A DNA stretch of 64,000 bases from Thiorhodococcus drewsii AZ1 (GTDB lineage Bacteria > Pseudomonadota > Gammaproteobacteria > Chromatiales > Chromatiaceae), in NCBI RefSeq assembly GCF_000224065.1, contig NZ_AFWT01000020.1, positions 43,050 through 107,049 of the forward strand, read 5' to 3'. A model generated the notes under the pieces. The model was not told where the DNA came from. It was given only the letters and a program-made list of their open reading frames with translations, and did no database searches. A program made the position numbers and the translations under genes. Position 1 is the first letter of the stretch, and each line of letters begins with the position of its first letter. Shown here piece after piece: positions 47,627 through 57,250 of the stretch.

Positions 47627-49813
47627 ATGGCCATCACATCCATCCAGCAAAAAATCGCGCTCACCGGAGGGGCCTGCCTCCTCGCCACCGCAGGCATTCT
47701 GGTCGGCTACGGCGTCTATTCCGCCTACTCCACCCAGAATCTGGTCTCCGAACGGGTCGAAACACAAGCCGAAAAGGCCGCTCTCGACAGCCTCGTGAAC
47801 CTCGCTGGCAAATATGCCGGAGACATCCGCGCCAAATTCGATGTCGCCCTCGATGCGGCACGCACGATGGCGGGTATTTTCGCCGTCTCAAAGACGCAGA
47901 CAGGGCTTGCGGCCGACCTCAGCCTAAAGCGGCGCGACGTCAACGCCATTCTCCTGGAGGTCCTCAAGGAAAATCCCGAATTCAACGGCACCTACTCCTG
48001 CTGGGAACCCAACTCCATCGAAGGACAAGACCTTCTGTTCACGGACGAGGGCAATGGGAATAACACCAAAACCGGCCGCTTCACGCCTTACTGGACGCGC
48101 GACCCCAACGGAAAGATCGATGTCCAGGCACTCGTCGAGTACGACAGTCTGGATACGCATCCGAACGGCGTCATGAAGGGCGGCTGGTACATCAACCCCA
48201 GCAAGACCCACAAGGAAAGCATCCAGGCCCCCCTGCCCTACGTGGTGCAGGGCAAGCAGGTCTGGCTGGCCACGCTATCGGCACCGATCCTGGTGCAGGA
48301 CACCTTTCTAGGCGTCGCCGGAACGGACTACAACCTGGACTTCGTCCAGCGGATCAGCAAGCAGGTCTCCCAACAGATCTTCGACGGCCAGGGCGACGTC
48401 GCCATCGTCAGCGATCAAGGTCTCCTGATCGCGGCCAGCAAGCATCCCGAACTCATCGGCCAGCATTTCAAGGCGCTCGACACGAATGGCTGGCAGAACA
48501 GCCTGGAGATCATCCAGCAGAAACAGGCCGTCGCCAGAATCAATGAGGAGTCGCACAAGGTCGAGGTCTTCTCACCGATCCAGATCGGTCGCACGGGCAC
48601 CATCTGGTCGCTCATGCTGACCGTCGATACCGACTTGGTTCTGGCCAGCGCACGCGCACTGAGTCAGGACATGGCCGAACAAGGAAAGCGTAGTGCCCTG
48701 ATGCAGGTTGGCGTCAGCATCCTGGTCGTCCTGCTCGCCATGGCGGCGCTCTGGTTCGCCGCACGCTCGATCGCGGGACCAATTCGCCGTGCCGCAGACT
48801 TGGCTGGCACCATTCGGGCCGGCGACCTATCGCAACGCCTCGCGCATCGCTCGGCGGACGAAGTCGGACAACTGACCAACAACCTCGACGAGATGGCCAA
48901 CAGCCTCCAGGAGCGCGCCGAGCTTGCGGAACAGATCTCGCAAGGCGAGCTCGATCTCGACGTTCGACTGGCGTCCGACAAGGACCAGCTCGGAATCGCC
49001 CTCAGCCGCATGGTTAAAAACCTCAATCAGTTGGTCGCCCAAGTCCAATCCGGCGCAGCGCTCATCACCGACAAAGCACAGTCGGTCTCGGACCTGAGTC
49101 AGAGCTTCGCCAGCGGAGCCACGCAATCGGCGGCCTCGGTCACCGAAATCAGCGCCACCATCAACCAGATGGCGGGACAGATTCGCCAAAGCTCGGAAAA
49201 AGCGGACAGGGCGAACACGCTCTCCAACAGCACCGAGCAAGCCGCGCAGCAAGGCAATACACTGATGGAGGGTCTACGCTCCGCCATGCGGGACATCGAA
49301 CACTCCGGCCAGGACATCACCAATATCACCATCGTGATCGAAGAGATCGCGGCTCAAACCAACCTGCTCGCGCTCAACGCTGCGATCGAGGCGGCCCGAG
49401 CAGGCGAGCACGGACGCGGCTTCGCGGTGGTCGCCGACGAGGTACGCCGTCTCGCGGCCCGCAGCGCCGAGGCCGCCCAGCAAACGGCTCAGCTGATTCA
49501 GAAGACCGGCGAACGCACGGTCAAGGGCATGGAGCTGACGGACGAGACCGCGCACGCCCTGCAAAAGATCGTGACCGAAGCGGCGGAATCCTCCTCGCTG
49601 GTCGCGGATATCGCACTGACGTCCAACGAGCAAGCGAACGGCACCGAGCAGCTGAGTGATGCCATAGGGCAAATCGACGAGGTCATCAACCACAACAGCG
49701 ACAACGCCGAGCAATCCTCGATGGCCGCACACACACTGACCGAGCAGGCCAAGCAGCTGGAGCAGCTGGTCCGCAAATTCAACATAAAAGCCGATGCTAA
49801 TCGGGCAACGTAG
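47627..49813 (+). CDS. Methyl-accepting chemotaxis protein with periplasmic dCache-like sensor
   Basis: 728-residue transmembrane chemoreceptor. A first membrane helix lies near residues 12-32, then a large periplasmic double-Cache-like domain (about 35-355; [44 protein letters not shown]), a second helix near 365-385, HAMP, and a long cytoplasmic signalling domain whose hairpin tip is [20 protein letters not shown]. The start at 47627 follows GAGAAGGGAGA. The ligand is unknown; the sensor form is typical of amino-acid or organic-acid receptors. Confidence 0.92.
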   Translation: MAITSIQQKIALTGGACLLATAGILVGYGVYSAYSTQNLVSERVETQAEKAALDSLVNLAGKYAGDIRAKFDVALDAARTMAGIFAVSKTQTGLAADLSLKRRDVNAILLEVLKENPEFNGTYSCWEPNSIEGQDLLFTDEGNGNNTKTGRFTPYWTRDPNGKIDVQALVEYDSLDTHPNGVMKGGWYINPSKTHKESIQAPLPYVVQGKQVWLATLSAPILVQDTFLGVAGTDYNLDFVQRISKQVSQQIFDGQGDVAIVSDQGLLIAASKHPELIGQHFKALDTNGWQNSLEIIQQKQAVARINEESHKVEVFSPIQIGRTGTIWSLMLTVDTDLVLASARALSQDMAEQGKRSALMQVGVSILVVLLAMAALWFAARSIAGPIRRAADLAGTIRAGDLSQRLAHRSADEVGQLTNNLDEMANSLQERAELAEQISQGELDLDVRLASDKDQLGIALSRMVKNLNQLVAQVQSGAALITDKAQSVSDLSQSFASGATQSAASVTEISATINQMAGQIRQSSEKADRANTLSNSTEQAAQQGNTLMEGLRSAMRDIEHSGQDITNITIVIEEIAAQTNLLALNAAIEAARAGEHGRGFAVVADEVRRLAARSAEAAQQTAQLIQKTGERTVKGMELTDETAHALQKIVTEAAESSSLVADIALTSNEQANGTEQLSDAIGQIDEVINHNSDNAEQSSMAAHTLTEQAKQLEQLVRKFNIKADANRAT

Positions 49814-49825
49814 GACCGGGTAGTT

Positions 49826-49846
49826 TGCGAGGACCACGTCCTCGCA
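49826..49846 (+). terminator. Hairpin downstream of the chemoreceptor gene
   Basis: TGCGAGGAC, loop CAC, GTCCTCGCA: a perfect 9-bp stem 13 bases past the stop codon, followed by TCGACTCTTCCTC. It probably ends the chemoreceptor transcript. Confidence 0.7.
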
Positions 49847-50011
49847 TCGACTCTTCCTCGACTGTACCAGGCTCGCCGAGACACGACGCCTGGTCGAAAA
49901 CCGGCCATGGACGGCCATGACTGGAACCGGAACACACAAAGAACGCCACGAAAGACCGGCAAGACCAAAAGCGCTGATCCCAATCGCAGCCAGTGGCTCA
50001 TCGGGGTAGGC

Positions 50012-50944
50012 TCAGCGAGAGGCCACGCCACTCTCTTGCAGTGACGCGATGGGCCACAGCCAAGCAGCGCCCCGCACGCCCGAAGCGTCGCCATACCTCG
50101 CCGGAAGCAGACGGGTCGAGATCTGATCGGAAAAGATCCACGCACCCCACAGCCCGGGCACATTCCGATACAGCCGTTCGAGCTTCGAGAGCCCGCCTCC
50201 GAGCACGATGACGTCGGGATCCAGCAGATTGACGACACCCGCAAGCGCGCGAGCCAGACGTCGCTCGTAACGTTGCAGCGTTTCAATGCATCCGGGATCG
50301 CCGTCCTCGGCGCCCGCCGCGATGGCCACCGCATCCAGCGCCACACCGGTATGGCGCACATGATCCAATGCCATACCGTGACCGGAGAGATAGGTTTCGA
50401 TGCAACCCGAACGACCGCAATAGCAGCTCGGCAACGGCAAATCCTCCTTCTCAGGTGAAGGCAGCGGCGAATGCCCCCACTCGCCCGCGATGGCATTCGC
50501 CCCGACCAGCAAACGACCACGCACGACCAGACCACCGCCGACGCCCGTACCGAGAATGGCGGCGAATAGCGTTTCAGCCTCGGCGCCAGCACCATCGCTC
50601 GCCTCCGACATCGCCAGACAGTTGGCATCGTTGGCCAGCCGGACCTCACGACCCAAACGCGTCTCCAGATCCTTGCGCAGCGGCTGTCCAATCAGACAGG
50701 TCGAATTGGCGTTACGAATGAGCCCGGTCAGGGGTGAAACCGACCCGGGAATGCCAACCCCAACAGAGGCACCGGCCCCAAGCACACGCTCGGCTTCCTC
50801 CACCAGGTCGCAGACCGTTTCGACCGTGGCGCGATAATCACCTGCAGGTGTCGGGACACGCCGACGCCATCGTTCGCGCCCATCGGGGTCGAGCGCGATG
50901 ATTTCGGTCTTGGTGCCGCCAAGATCGATTCCGATGCGAATCAT
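50012..50944 (-). CDS. ROK-family sugar kinase (fructokinase/glucokinase-like)
   Basis: 310-residue cytoplasmic kinase. ATP-binding motif IGIDLGGTKTE is at the N-terminus, GTGVGGGLV in the middle, the ROK zinc motif CYCGRSGCIETYLSG at about 175-190, and VIVLGGGLS near the end. This group phosphorylates fructose, glucose or N-acetyl sugars; specificity cannot be read by eye, although the pattern is Mak-like. Convergent with the chemoreceptor gene. Confidence 0.9.
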   Translation of the reverse strand: MIRIGIDLGGTKTEIIALDPDGRERWRRRVPTPAGDYRATVETVCDLVEEAERVLGAGASVGVGIPGSVSPLTGLIRNANSTCLIGQPLRKDLETRLGREVRLANDANCLAMSEASDGAGAEAETLFAAILGTGVGGGLVVRGRLLVGANAIAGEWGHSPLPSPEKEDLPLPSCYCGRSGCIETYLSGHGMALDHVRHTGVALDAVAIAAGAEDGDPGCIETLQRYERRLARALAGVVNLLDPDVIVLGGGLSKLERLYRNVPGLWGAWIFSDQISTRLLPARYGDASGVRGAAWLWPIASLQESGVASR

Positions 50945-51257
50945 GAGGGCCCCCTGAATGGATCGGTGGCATCAAGGTTATCATCACCCCACGGTCAAAA
51001 GGCGTGTGGCCTTCGCTCTCAGGGTTTCCTTTTCAGTGCTGACGGGTTCATCCCAGGACCGGTCACTGGCTCATCCAACCTGAGCGTCCGCTAAGCGCGC
51101 GTTTTCTGAGATTCAAGATCCCGCAGAAACAGTCGTTTTCGCGAACCGTGATCGCAGCACGGGCTTGCGAAATTACAGCGAAGGGATCGTTGAGCACTCT
51201 CGCTATGTACGGGGCTTTTACCGTACAATTTCATCATACTCATAGAGCGAGACGACG
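50945..51257. other. 313-base intergenic region upstream of the toxin-antitoxin pair
   Basis: Divergent region between the ROK kinase and the TacA-like gene. It contains the palindrome described at 51207-51226. No further gene or repeat was recognised. Confidence 0.5.
51207..51226. promoter_or_regulatory. Candidate autoregulatory operator of the tacAT-like pair
   Basis: GTACGG-N8-CCGTAC is a perfect inverted repeat starting 51 bases upstream of the antitoxin start. DUF1778/TacA antitoxins are ribbon-helix-helix proteins that bind such palindromes to repress their own operon. Confidence 0.65.
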
Positions 51258-51533
51258 ATGAAAACAAAGTCCAAACGTATCGAGGCCCGGGTCAAACCGG
51301 ATACCCTCGTCCTGGTACAGCGGGCCGCAGAACTGCAAGGCAGCTCGGTGAGCGAGTTCGTCGTCGCTGCGGCAGAGACGGCGGCACGCAGGACCTTGGA
51401 GGAGGCGTCAACGATACGCTTGTCCGTCGAGGACCAACGCCGTTTCGTGGAGCTGTTGCTGAATCCCCCGCAGCCGACGCCTGCTTTGGCGCGTGCGCGT
51501 GCCGCTCATGAGGCACTGATCGGTCAACCATGA
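51258..51533 (+). CDS. DUF1778 (TacA/AtaR-type) antitoxin
   Basis: 91-residue ribbon-helix-helix antitoxin. The N-terminus MKTKSKRIEARVKPDTLVLV is the DNA-binding strand and helix; ELQGSSVSEFVVAAAETAAR completes the fold; the C-terminal part (SVEDQRRFVELLLNPPQPTP) is the toxin-neutralising tail. Its stop overlaps the toxin start by four bases (ATGA), typical of this pair. It neutralises the GNAT toxin and represses the operon. Confidence 0.93.
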   Translation: MKTKSKRIEARVKPDTLVLVQRAAELQGSSVSEFVVAAAETAARRTLEEASTIRLSVEDQRRFVELLLNPPQPTPALARARAAHEALIGQP

Positions 51534-52033
51534 CGGATCGCCCCTTCGAGATCGGGCTTCTCGGCAAAGAGGATCGCTCGGACTTTTGCTGCGGCAGCGA
51601 GCCGTTGGATCGCTACCTCAAGGCCCAGGCCAGTCAGGATGTGCGCCGCCGGGTCAGCGTCTGCTACGTAGCACTGGATAAGGCCACTGGACGGATCGCG
51701 GGCTACTACACGCTGTCGGCAGCCGATGTCCCGGTCTCCGATCTTCCCCTCGAGGTCGCAGGCCGACTGCCCCATTACCCCTCGGTACCGGCGGCCCGCA
51801 TCGGACGGCTTGCCATCGATCAGCGCTTCCAGGGCTGCGGACTCGGGGGGGCGCTCCTACTCAACGCGGCGATGCGCGCCCTACGCTCGGAAATCGCGGT
51901 CTTTGCCCTGGTGGTCGATGCCAAGGACAACGAAGCAGCAACCTTCTACCGCCACCACGGATTCACGGCCTTCGTCTCCAATCCGCTCCAGCTCATCGCT
52001 CCGATCACGACTTTCCGTAAACTTCTCAGTTGA
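51530..52033 (+). CDS. GNAT-family toxin (TacT/AtaT-like)
   Basis: 167-residue acetyltransferase toxin expected to acetylate charged tRNA and stop translation. The acetyl-CoA-binding loop is FQGCGLGGALL, preceded by IGRLAIDQR, and the catalytic-region tyrosine lies in AATFYRHHGF. Opening FEIGLLGKEDRSDFCCGSEPLDRYL is diagnostic of the TacT group. It is directly downstream of its antitoxin and apparently intact. Confidence 0.93.
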   Translation: MTDRPFEIGLLGKEDRSDFCCGSEPLDRYLKAQASQDVRRRVSVCYVALDKATGRIAGYYTLSAADVPVSDLPLEVAGRLPHYPSVPAARIGRLAIDQRFQGCGLGGALLLNAAMRALRSEIAVFALVVDAKDNEAATFYRHHGFTAFVSNPLQLIAPITTFRKLLS

Positions 52034-52380
52034 GCGAGGCCACGCACTTGTGAGGCCGCCCGGCGGTCAGGGTCAGATGTATTCTGCGCAGCGCATTCTT
52101 CACTGTAACCGTCCGTAGATTCGCTTTTCCTTGTGTTGCTGACGCTTTTGGTCCGATCGCAACGTGAGGATCAGGGTTCATGCACGGGCGATCCGGAGCG
52201 TGCTCGCCAGCGTCAGCAAAGCGTCCTTTGCGGTCGTTCGGCCAACGAGCGTTCGGTGACCGCCCCCCGCGTCGAAGAGACGGTCGCGTCAGCAGGCTGA
52301 CCAACGCTTCGGACCAAGGAGGTTAGCAGCCCTCAGATGGCCGCAGACGCTGGGTCTACCCCTATCGTCAGCGCGCGGAT
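52034..52380. other. 347-base intergenic region without a recognisable gene
   Basis: Between the toxin gene and the 3' end of the giant beta-helix gene. A 92-codon ORF on the minus strand (52026-52304) overlaps the toxin's end and shows no family features. No terminator or repeat is clear. Confidence 0.4.
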
Positions 52381-55300
52381 TCAGTCCTCGGCCCGGAGAC
52401 TGATCAACGTCACCGGATCAAGCTGATTGAGCGCTTGGTTCGCCGGAAGGGAGACGCCGATGGCCAGTCCCTCCAGCTGGATGGATCCCATCGCTTGGAT
52501 CGTCTTGCGGGATCGACGCCGCCGTTCGAGTCCCGGTTCGAGGACCGCGATCAGCCGATCGGCGAACCCGGTATCTGCGATCAGCTCCGCCACCAGATGC
52601 GTGTCGTCGGGCGTCATGCCGGCCGGCCGATTCAGGCTCGGCAGTGGGGCCGGATCCGCGCGATCCCACTCGGCATAATGCCTCCGCAGCCTGACCGCGA
52701 ACTGGCCGATCGGCAGCAGATCCGCCGCGCGCGTTCGGCCCCGATCGCTCTGGTGCCAGCAGGCGAGCTGACACAAGGTTGCGACGACCAGCGCGGGGCG
52801 CTGCGCGAAGCTCTCCGCAACACCCAGTACCGCCGACGCATCGGGCGCCTCCAGGAAGGAGCGCACCAGTCGACGCCCGGCCTCGAGGCAAGCGGTGCGG
52901 ATCAATGTCTTGACATCGTCGGGCAGCCGGCTCCAATCCTGGCGCAAGCGTTGGTCGAGGATCTCGCGGGCGTCAGCCGGCTTGAGCAGGACGAGCCGGT
53001 TGGCCATGCGGCGGATCTCTTCATGAAAGAGCTGACGCAGGCTCGGCGAATCGCCCGCAAGGATGCGATCGACCCAGGGCGGCGGTGGGGAGAACACCTC
53101 CAAGGCCTGCGCGAGGGCGCTCCGATCCGGATCCTCCGCAGGCTGGGGCTCCACGCGGCCAAGAGACCGTGCCGCGAGATAGGCGACGAGAACGCGGCTG
53201 GCATCGGCCCGCCGCGCCTGTGCGTCTTTCCAGAGCCCGTCGGGCAGCGGTTTCTCCAGGGCCTCCCCCAAGGCATCCCAGGTCTGTTCCAGGGGTGCCG
53301 TCAGGGTCTCGGCCAGTACGGTATCGGCTGCGTCGGTGAGTGCCAGTCGCTCGCGTCGCAGATAAAGCGCCGCTTCGAGGTGCAGCGGGAGTTCAGCGCC
53401 GGTCGCTACCGGACGGGCCGAGCGCGCACTGTTGCGCTCCTTGAGCGACGGTGACGGCTCGTGCGTTTCCGCGCCCGGTATCTCGCCCCACGGCTGGCCG
53501 GTGATGGCCTCCAGACACCGCAGCAGGTGATAGCGCTCGCCACCGCCCACCAGCCGCGCGAGATAGGCTTCGGTCGCCGGGCCGGCCCCCATCCAGTTGC
53601 GCAAGGCCGCAGCCAAGGCCACCCGTTCGCCGGCGAAACCGATGAGTTGTTGCCAGCGTGGCGGGTCGCCTTTGATCAACTGCGTCGTGAGTGCACGTCC
53701 GCGCTCGCTGTAGTCGACCAGCTTCTCGGACGTCTCCCGGTCGGGATCGACCTGATCGTCAGGTCCGTGAAACAGGGTCACGAATGGCCGAATTTCGCGC
53801 TGCCACGCCGGTCCGTACAGCTTCCAGCTATCAACCTCTTTCTTGATCAGAATCATCGGCGCCATGGGCGGGGAGCCGAGAACCAGCATCGGCAGCAAAT
53901 CGAGCGCCGTCCAGTCTGCGTCGGCGAGCGACCCGGCGCAGCGCTCCTGCTCGTGCGCATCCCGATTGCAGCCCAGCAGGATCGAGAGCTGCTCCCGCGC
54001 GTCCAGGTCGCCACCGGTGCCACCCTCTGCCGCGCTTGCTGGAGTGTCGGCGTCGAGCGGCGTCTGGGACCCGATCGCGGGGATTCCGGGGACGCTGAGG
54101 GTGATGGGATCCCCGCTCATAGAATGTTGAGATAGACCGATCGTCCAGTCATGCCTCGCCGGATGCCCGGTGTCGGATGCGTGCGCGACCTCGGGCACGA
54201 TCGTCGCCAAGCCTGGGACGTGCAGCAGCTTGCATGTCTGCCAGGGCGCGTTCTCGGCCGTCATCAGTGGCAGCCAGCTCCCCGCCACATGCGCGAGATC
54301 GCGCATGTGGATCACCACCAGCAGCCCTTGCCCCCGGTGGCGGCGTCTTGCGAGGACATTCAGCCACTGCAGGTCCGTATCGGACAGCGTATCCACGCCC
54401 TTCAACACCACCAGCCCGAGATCCACCGAGCGCCAAGGCACGCCGAACAGGTGATGCTCGGCCCAACGCACAGCGGCCGCCTCGTCCAATCGCGTTGAAA
54501 CCTTGCCAAACCAGCGACCAAGCCCCGTCTTGGCCAATTTGGGCGGCACTTCGGCAAACGCCCCAAGCGTCGCCAGGCGCACGACATCGAAGAGAAAGTG
54601 AGCCAGCGGCACGCGCACATGGAGACGCGCTGGCAGCATCAGATTCAGGATGCCGGTCCAGAACAAGACGGCGGCGACCACGGTTGCAAGCCACACACCC
54701 CGCTGGCTCCATGCCACGGTGTGCCATTGTTCCGATGCCGCCGCGATCAGCGCCTCCAGATGCACCCCGTCCCGCGCCACCAGACCCGTGAGTGCCGGGT
54801 AGCCGGCCAAGTCCCAGGTCAGCAGCCATCCCAGTCCGATGGCGAGCAACGTCAAGCCTAGGGCCTGGAGCGGTATCTCAAACGGCATCACCAGCAGCTC
54901 GCGGACCTGCTCCGCCGCGCGACGCGTCCATCGCCCCCAGCCACCCGCGCGTCCCCGCGACTCGGTGGCGGACTTCAGGAACTGCCCCTCGAACAGGTCG
55001 CGCAGCGGCTCGCGCGTCGCCGCCATACCGGTCAGATCGACGACCAGCGGGGGACTCAGAGACGGCAGGCGGGCGCTTGGATCTTGATGTTCATCGCTCC
55101 AGCCCATGACGATGGGGTCAAGGCGCGCCTCGGCGTCTTCGGCCAAAGACGTGAGCGCGGCTTCCAACGAATGGGTGTCGACGCAGACCACCGCCAGACT
55201 CCAGGCCAGTCCCGCCGGGTCGGATCCAGCGCTGGCCTTGGCGCGGTCCATGTCCTTGGTGCGCGACCACAAGTCTCCGCTGCCATCGAGCCACTCTTCG

Positions 55301-56274
55301 ACGAACCTGTCGAACACGCCCGCTACCGAGGCGTGAGACGTCTGGTCCTCTGTCGCCGTCTGAATCGCCCGCGTGGAACTCCGGTCAGGCGCGGTGCTGG
55401 CCAGGGAGGGTGACGGCGTCTCGCCGAGTTTGAGCTGATACAGCCGTGGCGTATCCGCCGTTGCGGTCATCGGCTCTGCCCTGCTCTCCAGCGACGCTGG
55501 GCGCGTGATGGAGTCCACCGTCTCACCGAGCCAGAAGCGCACAAAGCAGGACCGGCAGCCGCTGCCCAGATAGTCGGCCAGCCAGACGGAATCGGGCGCC
55601 TCAGCCGCCATCAGGGCCTGGATCAAGGGCCCATCCGATCGCGCAGCCAGGCGCTCGATCGCCGGATCCTCGGGCGGTGGCGTCGTCGCATGGTCGGTGA
55701 CCCTGACCTCCGACTCCGGTAGCAAGCCGAGAGTCGGGTGATCGGGATCCTTGAAGGCGCGCTCCTCCGCTGGTCGATCTCCCCCTTGATTCGCCCAACA
55801 GCGGTTCCCGATGCAGTGTCCCGTCGACGACTGGAATCTGATGCCGGCGCCGATGTTGTGGTCGCAACGGTTGCCCAACAGCGCCACCTCCGAGGGGGCA
55901 TCAGGGGACTTCGGGTCGCGCTGCGCGATGATGCCCGAATCGCCATTCCCCCAGCAGTCATTGCCCTCGGCGCGCCCTTGGGAGGAGGTGAACAGCACGC
56001 CCGCCTGCTGATTGTCGTGGCAGCGGTTGGCGAGCAGCGCCACGTCCGAGGGGGCATCCGGGGAGATCGGGTCGCGCGCCGCGGCGATGCCCGATGTGCC
56101 ATTCCCCCAGCAGTCATTGCTTTCGGCGCACCCTTGGGATGAGCCGAACGCCACGCCCGCCTGCTGATTGTCGTGGCAGCGGTTGGCGAGCAGCGCCACG
56201 TCCGAGGGGGCTTCAGGGGACTTCGGGTCGCGCTGCGCGGCGATTCCCTGTGCGCCATTCCCCCAGCCAGTCAT
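52381..56274 (-). CDS. Giant beta-helix/membrane/NTPase-like protein, C-terminal part after a frameshift
   Basis: Together with the 56213-57250 ORF this forms one conceptual protein of about 1622 residues, interrupted by one extra base near 56267. This part begins inside the beta-helix (first ATG in frame at 56274) with three or four 52-residue repeats of the type LLANRCHDNQQAGV. After them come a linker, two transmembrane helices (around conceptual residues 785-805 and 850-870), then VDLGLVVLKGVDTLSDTDLQWL and GLLVVIHMRDLAHVAG, which look like a Walker B strand and sensor strand of a KAP/STAND-type NTPase, and a long helical C-terminus. No proper Walker A is visible. The frame is also open to 56802, but those first residues are out of frame with the repeats. 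Confidence 0.72.
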   Translation of the reverse strand: MTGWGNGAQGIAAQRDPKSPEAPSDVALLANRCHDNQQAGVAFGSSQGCAESNDCWGNGTSGIAAARDPISPDAPSDVALLANRCHDNQQAGVLFTSSQGRAEGNDCWGNGDSGIIAQRDPKSPDAPSEVALLGNRCDHNIGAGIRFQSSTGHCIGNRCWANQGGDRPAEERAFKDPDHPTLGLLPESEVRVTDHATTPPPEDPAIERLAARSDGPLIQALMAAEAPDSVWLADYLGSGCRSCFVRFWLGETVDSITRPASLESRAEPMTATADTPRLYQLKLGETPSPSLASTAPDRSSTRAIQTATEDQTSHASVAGVFDRFVEEWLDGSGDLWSRTKDMDRAKASAGSDPAGLAWSLAVVCVDTHSLEAALTSLAEDAEARLDPIVMGWSDEHQDPSARLPSLSPPLVVDLTGMAATREPLRDLFEGQFLKSATESRGRAGGWGRWTRRAAEQVRELLVMPFEIPLQALGLTLLAIGLGWLLTWDLAGYPALTGLVARDGVHLEALIAAASEQWHTVAWSQRGVWLATVVAAVLFWTGILNLMLPARLHVRVPLAHFLFDVVRLATLGAFAEVPPKLAKTGLGRWFGKVSTRLDEAAAVRWAEHHLFGVPWRSVDLGLVVLKGVDTLSDTDLQWLNVLARRRHRGQGLLVVIHMRDLAHVAGSWLPLMTAENAPWQTCKLLHVPGLATIVPEVAHASDTGHPARHDWTIGLSQHSMSGDPITLSVPGIPAIGSQTPLDADTPASAAEGGTGGDLDAREQLSILLGCNRDAHEQERCAGSLADADWTALDLLPMLVLGSPPMAPMILIKKEVDSWKLYGPAWQREIRPFVTLFHGPDDQVDPDRETSEKLVDYSERGRALTTQLIKGDPPRWQQLIGFAGERVALAAALRNWMGAGPATEAYLARLVGGGERYHLLRCLEAITGQPWGEIPGAETHEPSPSLKERNSARSARPVATGAELPLHLEAALYLRRERLALTDAADTVLAETLTAPLEQTWDALGEALEKPLPDGLWKDAQARRADASRVLVAYLAARSLGRVEPQPAEDPDRSALAQALEVFSPPPPWVDRILAGDSPSLRQLFHEEIRRMANRLVLLKPADAREILDQRLRQDWSRLPDDVKTLIRTACLEAGRRLVRSFLEAPDASAVLGVAESFAQRPALVVATLCQLACWHQSDRGRTRAADLLPIGQFAVRLRRHYAEWDRADPAPLPSLNRPAGMTPDDTHLVAELIADTGFADRLIAVLEPGLERRRRSRKTIQAMGSIQLEGLAIGVSLPANQALNQLDPVTLISLRAED

Positions 56275-56690
56275 TGCCCTCGGCGCGCCCTTGGGAGGAG
56301 GCGAACCCCACGCCCGCCTCCTGATTGTCGTGGCAGCGGTTGGCGAGCAGCGCCACGTCCGAGGGGGCATCCGGGGAATTCGAGCCGCGCTGCGCGGTGA
56401 TTCCCGATGTGCCATTCCCCCAGCAGTCATTGCCCTCGGCGCACCCTTGGGAGGATAAGAAGACCACGCCCGCCTCCTGATTGTCGTGGCAGCGGTTTCC
56501 GAGCAGCGCCACGTCCGAGGGGGCATCCGGGGAGTTCTCGTCGCGCTGCGCGACGATTCCAGCGCCATTCCCCCAGCAGTCATTGCCCTCGGCGCGCCCA
56601 TGGGAGGAGGAGAAGAGCACGCCCGGCCCCTGATTGTCGTGGCAACGGTTGGCGAGCAACGGCGCACTGGACGGAACATCCAGCGTCTCC
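55820..56690. repeat. 156-bp tandem repeat array coding beta-helix coils
   Basis: A conserved anchor (CAC in GCGCCACGTCCGAG) occurs at 55885, 56041, 56197, 56354 and 56510, with a diverged copy near 56666. The spacing is 156, 156, 157, 156 and 156 bases. Each unit encodes 52 residues. The single 157-base interval marks the frameshift. Confidence 0.92.
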
Positions 56691-57250
56691 GGATCCCGAC
56701 CCAACGCGATGCCATTTCCAACGTTTCCGAAGCACCGATTCGCCGTGCCACACCACTCGGAGGACCAGGCAGCGATACCGTTGCGGCATCCCTCGGCCAC
56801 ACAGGTCTCGATCACGACCGCCTTCGAGCGACGGATGGAGATGCCATAGAAATCCTCGCCGCCCTTGCGGAAGCTGCAATCCGTGACCTGGACGCCATGG
56901 CTGTCGAGGATGAGCAGCAGGGCCTCATAGATGCGGTCAGAAGAGTCGTCCTGGTCACCGCTGGGTGGTCTGGATGCCCGGATTGCGATCCCCTTGATCG
57001 CGACAGCCTCCCCCTCGACCTGGAGCGCCGAGCCGGTCCCGGTCCAGAGGAGGCTGGCCCCCGGATCCGCCTCGAGCGTCACCCCGGTCGGCACCCGAAG
57101 CGTCACCGCGCCGTGGTAATCCCCGGCGGCGCAACGGATGCGATCGCCGGGACCGGCCGCCGCCAGGGCCTCGGCGAGGCCGTCCCAGCCAGTGTCTGGG
57201 GTGCATACAACGACAGCATTCCGAGACCGTTCCGAGTGCATGATGTCCAT
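56213..57250 (-). CDS. Giant beta-helix protein, N-terminal part before the frameshift
   Basis: 345 codons encoding a right-handed parallel beta-helix: it opens with a pectate-lyase-like first coil (AAGPGDRIRCAAGDYHGAVTL, PTGVTLEAD), then repeats such as VALLGNRCHDNQEAGVVF, AEGNDCWGNGTSG. No signal peptide is seen. The last 15 or so residues (after AEGND) are out of frame because of the single-base insertion near 56267; correction restores the repeat pattern into the 52381-56274 ORF. A start at 57241 is equally possible. Confidence 0.72.
   Translation of the reverse strand: MDIMHSERSRNAVVVCTPDTGWDGLAEALAAAGPGDRIRCAAGDYHGAVTLRVPTGVTLEADPGASLLWTGTGSALQVEGEAVAIKGIAIRASRPPSGDQDDSSDRIYEALLLILDSHGVQVTDCSFRKGGEDFYGISIRRSKAVVIETCVAEGCRNGIAAWSSEWCGTANRCFGNVGNGIALGRDPETLDVPSSAPLLANRCHDNQGPGVLFSSSHGRAEGNDCWGNGAGIVAQRDENSPDAPSDVALLGNRCHDNQEAGVVFLSSQGCAEGNDCWGNGTSGITAQRGSNSPDAPSDVALLANRCHDNQEAGVGFASSQGRAEGNDWLGEWRTGNRRAARPEVP

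Noticed and set aside
52381..56802. Reading the C-terminal beta-helix ORF from 56802
   Set aside because: The first 176 or so codons from 56802 are the wrong frame of the 156-bp repeats (arginine/proline-rich), so 56802 is not a credible natural start; the correct frame upstream belongs to the ORF starting at 57250.
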